30,663 bases of DNA from Oscillibacter sp. Lineage in GTDB: Bacteria; Bacillota; Clostridia; Oscillospirales; Oscillospiraceae. The stretch covers positions 1 to 30,663 of the forward strand of contig JAFSOM010000256.1 of assembly GCA_017447005.1 (NCBI GenBank), given 5' to 3'. Every line of letters starts with the position of its first letter. Within the stretch, counting starts at the first letter, position 1. Positions 24,576 through 30,663 of this stretch are shown here, piece by piece. The position numbers and the translations under genes are program-made. The notes under the pieces are model-generated. The model saw nothing but the letters and a program-made list of their open reading frames with translations, searched no databases and was not told the origin of the DNA.

Positions 24576-27500
24576 CAGTTGATAATTTTCTCGAAGAGGT
24601 TGCGCACAAAACGCCCGTTGCTGAAATTCCGTTCCTTCATGCCATCCTGAATCGTCTGACGCGCCCGCGCTTCCGCCTCCGGCGTCATGATATAGCGGTA
24701 CTTCCGGCACATGGAACGGAGAATTTCCGTCAGTTCCTCCAACGAATAATCCTGAAAAGTCAAAACGTTGCTGAAACGAGACATCAGACCGGGGTTGGAT
24801 TGGAGAAAATGACGCATAGGCTCCGGATACCCCGCCGCAATCACAACCAGTTCGTCGCGGCAGTCCTCCATACTTTTGAGAATCACGTCAATGGCTTCCT
24901 GACCGAAATCGTTAGCGGCGACAGCGCCGGAGAGCGTATAGGCCTCGTCGATAAAGAGTACGCCGCCCAACGCCCGCTCAATGACTTCCTGCGTTTTCAA
25001 AGCGGTCTGGCCGACGTAACCAGCCACCAAGTCGGCGCGACTGACCTCCACCATCTGCCCACGCGGGAGAACCCCGATTGATTGATAAAGTTTCCCAATG
25101 AGGCGGGCGACGGTGGTTTTGCCCGTGCCGGGATTGCCCTTGAATACCATATGCAGACTGAGCGGGGGGACAGGCAATCCGCGTTCCCGGCGGATTTTAT
25201 TGTTTTCCGCCATGCGTATCAATCCTGTCACATGCTCCTTGACTTCCGTCAGACCGCAAAGCGCGTTCAATTCCGTCATGAGTGTTTCGGTGCTGGCGTT
25301 TTCCGGCGGCAGAGCACTCACGAGGTAGGGGGGCGTGTCCTCCGGATAGAATACGCTGTGTTCCGGCTCTCCGATGCGGATTCCGCTTGCCTGACAGCGG
25401 GAGCGTCTGCGTTCGTTCATTTCCTCCAAAAGCCGTTCCATGCGTCCGGCGTTTCCTGTTTCGTTCGTGCGGGAGACGTAAAGATACTCACAAACGCGGC
25501 GGAGCAAAGCGGCGGTATCGTCGCGCATTCGCAGAGGCGGACGGTTGCTTTCCATCATGCGGCGGAGAATCTCGAACAGTTGCGCCCCGGTATAGTCCTC
25601 TAAGCGCAGAATCTCAAAGCGGCGGCGGCTTCCGGGGTCGAGTTTCAGGAAATCTTCAAGGGAATCGGGATAGACCGCGAACACCGCCATAAACGAATGC
25701 TGGCGGTCGGTCAACGGATTGAGGAACGCCTTCAACGCGCCCGCGCCGTCGAAACTTCCCGTAACCAACTGGTGGGCTTCGTCCACGAACAGGAGTGCTT
25801 TTCGCTCCTGCGCCTCTCTGATGTATTCCAGCGCCTTTTCCTGCGAGCCGCCCGCCAGACTACTTGCGAGCGAACTACCCGAAACCTCAATGGAATGCGG
25901 CGTACCCAGCAAATGGAAATGATAATACAGATGCGCCAGCATACCCGCAACGGATGTTTTCCCGGTTCCGGGATTTCCGACGAGAATTAAAGGACGAATC
26001 CGAATATCCTCCTCACTCCCGCCGCTGTCCAATGTTTCCTCAATTTCGTGGGCGCGGGAGATGAAATAACGTTCCAGCTTTTCCATGCCAACGAAACGTT
26101 CCCGGATTTCCCGCAAAATCCGCTCTATGGAACGCCCCACATCGGAGGGCGTAAACCATTCATGACCGACGGTTTGCGTATAGAAACAGTCCTCCGTCAC
26201 GAGACCGCCGGACGCCTTCGCGCACGCCGTCAGCGCCAGTTTTTCCATCGCGCCCGCGTTGCCGAACCGCTGGCGGTCGCGTTCCTGATAAATCCGGCTG
26301 ACATAACAGGACAACGGCTTTGCGGTCACGTCCTCGAACCGCTGTTCTTGGGTTAAATCGGGCGACAGGCGGCAGTCATGCGCTTCAATCGCGTCCGAGA
26401 GAATCTTTTCCAGCAGTTCCGGCGCGTAGTCGTCGATGATAATCCAGTTTTCGTCGCCGAACCGACGGGCGAAACCGTCGTCCAAGCGGAACACTTCCCG
26501 CATTTCCTTTTCATATCCGGCGAGAATCACGGAAAAATGGCGGTTGGGGTCGGTCATGGCGCTGTTGAGTGTGGACACGACTTCCTTTCCGGTACCCTCA
26601 TGCCCCGCACCGCCATCCTTGCGTCCGAGTGCGTGCGCCTCGTCGATGAACAGCACACCCTCCTCGGCGCGGTTCACGCAGTCCATCGTAGCCTTCGGCA
26701 CCCCCGCCACGAAACTGCTTGTCAGGTTTTCCCGCGTGACTTCCACGGTGGAGCCGATTTTCAGAATGGCGCGTTCCCGGAGAATGTTTCCAATCAAGCG
26801 GGCAATCGTCGTCTTTCCGACGCCCGGATTTCCCACCAGCACGAAATTCGGCACGGGCGGGCGGACGGGTTCGGGCGGTGGAGCCGTGGAGACGCGGCGG
26901 ACTGCCCAGTCAGGACGTTCCCGGGGCGGCGCTTGGGCATGGCGGGCGAGGAACGTTTCGCACTCCGCGACTGCCCGCGCTACAACCGCGTGAGCCGCTT
27001 CCCAGCCGGGACGGTTCAGTTTTTCCAGCGCCGACCGCCTCTCCCGTGCGGGACGCTCCCAAATCGCGTCGATAACATCCGGCGTGAGTACGACCGGAGC
27101 CACGCCCGGCGCGCTTTCCACATAGTCCTGAATCCTGCCGGAAATCTGGCGCATATATTCCGCCTGTCCCGCCCCGGAGGCGGCGCAACTGCGGCTACAA
27201 TATAAAATTTCCGTCACGATGTCGGCAAGCTGTTCATAACGGAACGTAATTTTCCGTTTCTTGACCCCGGTTCCGACAATCTTGAAGCGGCGGAGAAGAT
27301 TCCGAATCTCATCCTCTTGCGGAAGCCCCAACCGGAAACAGGTTTCGGGATTGAGGCTGAACTGTCCGTTCGCGTCGGTCTGGATGAATTTCGGCGCAAG
27401 ACCCAGCGCGTGAATCTGATTAATGAGCAGGTTTTCGGAGCGGTCGGTTTCCGGAGCCATGAGGAGGCAGAGGTTATAAACACCCACCTGTTCCCAAATG

Positions 27501-28186
27501 TGCAGGATGTTATCCCGCAGAGGTTGAAGGCGTCCCAAATCGCTGGTGAAGATGTTGTAAAAAATCACCGCCATATCGCTGTCGGGGTTCAGCATATGGT
27601 CTTTAATCAGCAAAAAGAAATTTTCCAGCGTCATATTCCGGTAGGAGTAGTGAACGAAAATCGGCGCGGGGGCGGAAGCGGTTCCGGCGGCGTTGGCCGT
27701 TGGGGACGCTGTTACCGGGGCGTTTTCCGTCTGCGCGGAGCCGCTGTCCGCCGCGGATGACCGGGAGAAATCGCCGGGACGATAGCCGGAACGGCGGCGG
27801 CGCACCATGCCCGCCAAATCGTTTTTGAGCGGCGCGGCACCGTTTCCGCGTTCCGCATGTTCCGGCGCGGCTCTGGCGGCGGTTTCGGTTTCCGCCGGAT
27901 TTCCGGCGGCGTCTTCATCGAGTGGATTGGGGGCAACGGGCAACGGGATATTTCGATTATCCCCAAAGAAAAAGCGGACGCTTTCCGGGTCGAGGCAATA
28001 CGCGCCTTTTGTCGCCGCGTCCCCGTAAAAAATGATATGGCGGTAGCCGCGGCTTTTCAACAGCTTGACTAAAAACTGTTCGCTGGTTCTAATTGCCAAA
28101 TCCTGACAGTAAATCGTGTCGTTGAGGTTGCCGTAGAGGACAAAACTTCTCGACCGCTCCTTGTGCGTTTCCAAAAACGTTTTCAA
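24485..28186 (-). CDS. Triple CbxX/CfxQ-type AAA+ ATPase with P-loop-less N-terminal module
   Basis: A 1233-residue protein. TTG 28186 is chosen because GGGAGGTGA lies seven bases upstream; an in-frame ATG further up lies inside the preceding gene and has no site. The N-terminal 340 residues include AAA-like strands (FVLYGNLND, AVIFYNIF, LCLLMAPE) and an LPQEDE lid entry but no P-loop, with an Ala/Pro/Ser-rich linker at about 125-205. Three AAA+ domains follow: GNPGVGKTT 452-460 with LFIDEAH 512-518; GNPGTGKTS 737-745 with LLFVDEAH 798-805; GNPGTGKTT 1017-1025 with LFIDEAY 1077-1083 and the finger motif LMSRF. The family includes rubisco activase CbxX, SpoVK and EccA, which form rings that remodel protein partners. 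Tandem triplication in one chain is unusual. It is the last gene of a minus-strand run with two coiled-coil proteins, probably its substrates or adaptors. Confidence -1.
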   Translation of the reverse strand: MKTFLETHKERSRSFVLYGNLNDTIYCQDLAIRTSEQFLVKLLKSRGYRHIIFYGDAATKGAYCLDPESVRFFFGDNRNIPLPVAPNPLDEDAAGNPAETETAARAAPEHAERGNGAAPLKNDLAGMVRRRRSGYRPGDFSRSSAADSGSAQTENAPVTASPTANAAGTASAPAPIFVHYSYRNMTLENFFLLIKDHMLNPDSDMAVIFYNIFTSDLGRLQPLRDNILHIWEQVGVYNLCLLMAPETDRSENLLINQIHALGLAPKFIQTDANGQFSLNPETCFRLGLPQEDEIRNLLRRFKIVGTGVKKRKITFRYEQLADIVTEILYCSRSCAASGAGQAEYMRQISGRIQDYVESAPGVAPVVLTPDVIDAIWERPARERRSALEKLNRPGWEAAHAVVARAVAECETFLARHAQAPPRERPDWAVRRVSTAPPPEPVRPPVPNFVLVGNPGVGKTTIARLIGNILRERAILKIGSTVEVTRENLTSSFVAGVPKATMDCVNRAEEGVLFIDEAHALGRKDGGAGHEGTGKEVVSTLNSAMTDPNRHFSVILAGYEKEMREVFRLDDGFARRFGDENWIIIDDYAPELLEKILSDAIEAHDCRLSPDLTQEQRFEDVTAKPLSCYVSRIYQERDRQRFGNAGAMEKLALTACAKASGGLVTEDCFYTQTVGHEWFTPSDVGRSIERILREIRERFVGMEKLERYFISRAHEIEETLDSGGSEEDIRIRPLILVGNPGTGKTSVAGMLAHLYYHFHLLGTPHSIEVSGSSLASSLAGGSQEKALEYIREAQERKALLFVDEAHQLVTGSFDGAGALKAFLNPLTDRQHSFMAVFAVYPDSLEDFLKLDPGSRRRFEILRLEDYTGAQLFEILRRMMESNRPPLRMRDDTAALLRRVCEYLYVSRTNETGNAGRMERLLEEMNERRRSRCQASGIRIGEPEHSVFYPEDTPPYLVSALPPENASTETLMTELNALCGLTEVKEHVTGLIRMAENNKIRRERGLPVPPLSLHMVFKGNPGTGKTTVARLIGKLYQSIGVLPRGQMVEVSRADLVAGYVGQTALKTQEVIERALGGVLFIDEAYTLSGAVAANDFGQEAIDVILKSMEDCRDELVVIAAGYPEPMRHFLQSNPGLMSRFSNVLTFQDYSLEELTEILRSMCRKYRYIMTPEAEARARQTIQDGMKERNFSNGRFVRNLFEKIINCQARRVMELQDPSEETLTALTEDDVVQATS

Positions 28187-28220
28187 GCGGATTTCACCTC
28201 CCTGATAAGGCGCTGAAAGT

Positions 28221-29735
28221 TTACAGATTCGCCCGTTGTTCGGGGAAAATCCGGCTGGCCGGGAGGCTTCGCAGCGCTTCGGCACTGTCCATCGTCTTGT
28301 CGGACGCCTCTTGATTGACGCGCCCTGTACACTCCAATCCGCCGGACAAGCCCGCTTCTCTGAGCGCGCCCATCATGCCTTCCCGCACCGCCTTCTTTTC
28401 CGCTTCCGAAACCGGTCGCCCGTTGGCGTAGTAAAACATGACTTCCATCGCCATCCGGCCAATATCCTCCGCCCCGGCCTGTTCGTCCAGCGACACCGCA
28501 ATGGTATTGCCGCTTCCGGGTTCGCGGAAGTGTACTACTAATTTCTGCGTCACGTCGTCCCCGACAGGCTGCGCCCACTCCATGGCATAGCCCTGTTCCT
28601 TCATGTAGTTTCCGACAATCTGCAAGGCGTGGAGGCGCTCATAGTAACGCGTCAGCTTGTCGTAGCCCACGCGGAGAACCTCTTGCGCCTGCGGAATCAG
28701 GTCATCCTCGACTTCCTGTAACAGGCTTTGCAATTTGTAGGCGGTATCATTCCTGCCCTTATCGCCGCGCACGTCGGAGAGCGCGGCGCGTACCCGTTGC
28801 AATACCCGGCTGTATTCGCCCTGCGTGAAGTCGTCTAAAAACTCCTCCTCTTCCCCGTAGAGGTCATCGGTAAAGACAACCCGCTCCTGCGCCTCCAATT
28901 CCGTCCGCAGACCTTCCAGACGGCTTTCCAGAGCGACACGCAACGCTTCCTTGTCGGCGCGTTCGAGTTCGTATGCGGTAACAAGGCTTGCTGTCTCGGT
29001 GATGATTTTCCGCGCCTCGGCACTGGCGGCCTGCGCGCTCCCCGCTTCCAACAGCGCCAGCGCCCTTTGATAGGAACGGGTCACAACGTCCGCTTTCGCC
29101 TGAAAGTCGGGGTTGCCGGAGGAAGCCGCTAACGTCCGCAGTAAATTCGCGGAAGCCTCCGCGTCGCGGAGGAAATCCCGCGCCATTGCGTTTTGCCCGG
29201 CCTGCGCGGCGGCGGTTTTCGCGTTCCAGTCCACCGCGTCTATGCGCGCCCGCTGAGCCTGTTCGAGCGCGGACATGATAGAGGCTGTCTCCTGTTCGGT
29301 TTCCCGGCGAATCCGCGCCAATTCCTGCGTGCGGATAGTCTCCAACGTTTTCGTGGCGTCTTCACGGGTCTTGCGCAAAGATTCCGACATCCGCCGGGAG
29401 TTTCCGCCCTCTCTCGCCGCGTTCCGCAAATCGGCGGAAAAGCGGTTCATCTGCGATTCCAGCGCGCTGTAACAGGCACTGTTTTTCGCCGACTGCCGCT
29501 CCAATGCGCTTTGAAGGCGGGAATAGGCCTCGGAGACTTCCGCGCCGCAACGCCGGATTTCCGCCGCCTCCCTGCGCCGCCGCTCCTCCGCTTCCTTATG
29601 CGCCTGAACCGCCGCCTTTCCTATGGACGCCGCGCCAGCCGCCGCGCCCATAATCGCCGCGCCAGCCAGAACGACTGGAAGCGCGGAGACTAAAACCGCT
29701 CCGCCTAACAGAATGCCGCCAATTTCACCGCTCAT
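28221..29735 (-). CDS. Long coiled-coil protein with N-terminal glycine-zipper membrane segment
   Basis: A 504-residue protein; ATG 29735 follows AAAGGAG by about seven bases. Residues 4-42 are glycine/alanine-rich and hydrophobic (GGILLGGAVLVSALPVV, then GAAIMGAAAGAASIG), like a glycine-zipper membrane hairpin. Residues 46 to about 300 are an almost unbroken charged helix with heptad character (EAEERRRREAAEIRR onward), then an acidic patch (GEEEEFLDDF). The final 110 residues look globular, with strands (KLVVHFREPG, TIAVSLDE) and helices. It ends 34 bases before the TTG of the triple-AAA+ gene, so it is co-expressed and probably its partner. No family is recognised. The combination of coiled coil and glycine-rich membrane segment recalls the protein at 12022-13746 of the other AAA+ operon. 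Confidence -1.
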   Translation of the reverse strand: MSGEIGGILLGGAVLVSALPVVLAGAAIMGAAAGAASIGKAAVQAHKEAEERRRREAAEIRRCGAEVSEAYSRLQSALERQSAKNSACYSALESQMNRFSADLRNAAREGGNSRRMSESLRKTREDATKTLETIRTQELARIRRETEQETASIMSALEQAQRARIDAVDWNAKTAAAQAGQNAMARDFLRDAEASANLLRTLAASSGNPDFQAKADVVTRSYQRALALLEAGSAQAASAEARKIITETASLVTAYELERADKEALRVALESRLEGLRTELEAQERVVFTDDLYGEEEEFLDDFTQGEYSRVLQRVRAALSDVRGDKGRNDTAYKLQSLLQEVEDDLIPQAQEVLRVGYDKLTRYYERLHALQIVGNYMKEQGYAMEWAQPVGDDVTQKLVVHFREPGSGNTIAVSLDEQAGAEDIGRMAMEVMFYYANGRPVSEAEKKAVREGMMGALREAGLSGGLECTGRVNQEASDKTMDSAEALRSLPASRIFPEQRANL

Positions 29736-29760
29736 AACAGTTCTCCTTTTCCACTCTGTT

Positions 29761-29784
29761 CCCGTCCCGCCGCGTAAGGACGGG
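29761..29784 (-). other. Small intergenic stem-loop
   Basis: CCCGTCC (29761-29767) pairs with GGACGGG (29778-29784) around a ten-base loop in the 57-base gap between two minus-strand genes. There is no T-run, so it may partly attenuate or stabilise the transcript rather than terminate it; chance formation is possible in GC-rich DNA. Confidence -1.
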
Positions 29785-29792
29785 TGAGAAGA

Positions 29793-30663
29793 TTATTGAT
29801 ACTTTTTTTCCAGTTTCTTGACCAGTAGCCGCATATCCGGCTCTTTTTTATATTCCTGTTCCACCTCGGCTCGACGCTCCGGCTGTTCGCGCCACGTCAT
29901 TTGCAGTTGTGGGAGGCTCGCCCCGACTCGCGCCATGACATCTCTTGCCCAGCGTTCAATCAGCGCGGGATTGGGCGCGGACACGACATCGGCGGTCACA
30001 AGGCAGAGCGTTTGCGCCGTGACCCCGTCCCGCCGCACGGGGATGAAGTTCAGGCGCAGAATATCGCACTTGTTCGGACGGAGTTCCAAGTCATAGCAGT
30101 CTAACGGCTCTTCGGGGTCGCCGCGGAAACGGGAGAGCGTCACCCGGTAGCCATCGGCGCTTAGGAGCGTTTCAACCTCCCCGGCAACTTGATAGCGTTC
30201 GTCCGAAAAGTACCGCTCATTCCGGATACAGGAAATCACGGCGTCGGCGCGTTCTTCCAGACGGTTGAGCTTCCGGATTTCCTGTCCGAAGCGCAGGGGG
30301 CTGAAATGCTGTCCCTGACTGGCGGAGAGTTCCGACAAATACGCGTCCGTGCTTCCGGCCTGTTCAATGGTATCGACCATCGCGCAAGCGCTCTCCATGT
30401 CGGTGCGGATTGCGCGGTAATTGTCCCGGCTCCAGTAATCCCGCTCCGCGTCGTTCATGCGGAAACTCCCGCACGGGGTGAGCAGTTCTTCCGTCTGAAA
30501 CTGGTTGAGCTTGTCCTGCACGCGGAGAATGGTTTCCCGATACGCGGCGTACATTTCCTCCCATTCCCGGCGCTGTTGCCGGATGTTGATTTCCAGAAGC
30601 TCCAACTCTGCGCCGGCGGCGTCGGCGGTGGCCGCCGCCGCCTCATACATGCCGGAACGTATC
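29793..30663 (-). CDS. Coiled-coil protein, 5' end at or beyond window edge
   Basis: At least 285 residues are visible. An ATG at 30650 is possible but has no visible ribosome site in the 13 bases left, and the frame stays open to the edge, so the true start is probably outside. The N-terminal part is helical and charged (ELELLEINIRQQRREWEEM, then ILRVQDKLNQF), probably coiled coil. The middle contains a DYWSRDNYR motif and further helices. The C-terminal third has strands (YDLELRPN, ILRLNFIPV, LCLVTADV), a helix with an RWARDVMARVG motif and a lysine-rich end. It lies 57 bases upstream of the 504-residue coiled-coil gene and reads in the same direction, so it belongs to the triple-AAA+ transcription unit. 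No known family; part of the same assembly by context. Confidence -1.
   Translation of the reverse strand, partial: IRSGMYEAAAATADAAGAELELLEINIRQQRREWEEMYAAYRETILRVQDKLNQFQTEELLTPCGSFRMNDAERDYWSRDNYRAIRTDMESACAMVDTIEQAGSTDAYLSELSASQGQHFSPLRFGQEIRKLNRLEERADAVISCIRNERYFSDERYQVAGEVETLLSADGYRVTLSRFRGDPEEPLDCYDLELRPNKCDILRLNFIPVRRDGVTAQTLCLVTADVVSAPNPALIERWARDVMARVGASLPQLQMTWREQPERRAEVEQEYKKEPDMRLLVKKLEKKYQ

Noticed and set aside
1..30663. Mobile-element, CRISPR, tRNA or phage explanation for the cluster
   Set aside because: I saw no transposase, integrase, terminal inverted repeats, spaced direct repeats, tRNA or phage structural gene. The island could still be mobile with borders outside the window.

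Overview
The window is a dense accessory locus, probably from a moderately GC-rich monoderm Firmicute (Clostridia-like). This rests on strong AGGAGG-type ribosome binding sites, TTG starts, sigma-A-type promoters with 17-bp spacers, a glycoside hydrolase with a lipobox, and a YARHG protein. The taxonomic call is an inference; there is no rRNA or other marker gene. I saw no tRNA, CRISPR array, transposase, integrase or phage structural gene.

Layout, left to right. (1) Positions 1-2731, minus strand: a multi-spanning membrane protein followed, one base after its stop, by a DUF4062-STAND NTPase cut off by the window edge. (2) 2732-2999: back-to-back divergent promoters. (3) 3000-7597, plus strand: a second pair, a four-helix membrane protein and a DUF4062-STAND-beta-propeller protein, closed by a bidirectional terminator. 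(4) 7628-13746, minus strand: a seven-gene operon coding for a coiled-coil membrane protein, a zinc ribbon, a helical protein, a Ycf46-like AAA+ ATPase, two small unknown proteins and a membrane-anchored double-YARHG protein. (5) 13747-14246: a non-coding divergent control region with a promoter on each strand and two nested inverted repeats. (6) 14247-24575, plus strand: a GH3 lipoprotein, a DUF4062-STAND-TPR protein, then a third pair (four-helix membrane protein plus DUF4062-STAND-beta-propeller protein). (7) 24485-30663, minus strand: a protein with three CbxX/CfxQ-type AAA+ domains and two coiled-coil proteins, the last one running off the window.

The repeating unit is the most striking content. 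Three times a membrane protein is translationally coupled to a large DUF4062-STAND NTPase, and a fourth DUF4062-STAND protein with TPR repeats sits directly upstream of the third unit. The architecture (TIR-like N-terminal domain, NTPase switch, propeller or TPR sensor) resembles animal NACHT-WD proteins and prokaryotic STAND conflict systems. Two AAA+ operons, each pairing an ATPase that has a P-loop-less N-terminal region with a coiled-coil protein bearing a glycine-rich membrane segment, are interleaved with these units. The best overall reading is a membrane-associated, NTP-driven sensing or conflict island built from duplicated, diversified modules. No function has been shown, and defence is only one possibility; envelope stress or interaction with host or neighbouring cells are others.
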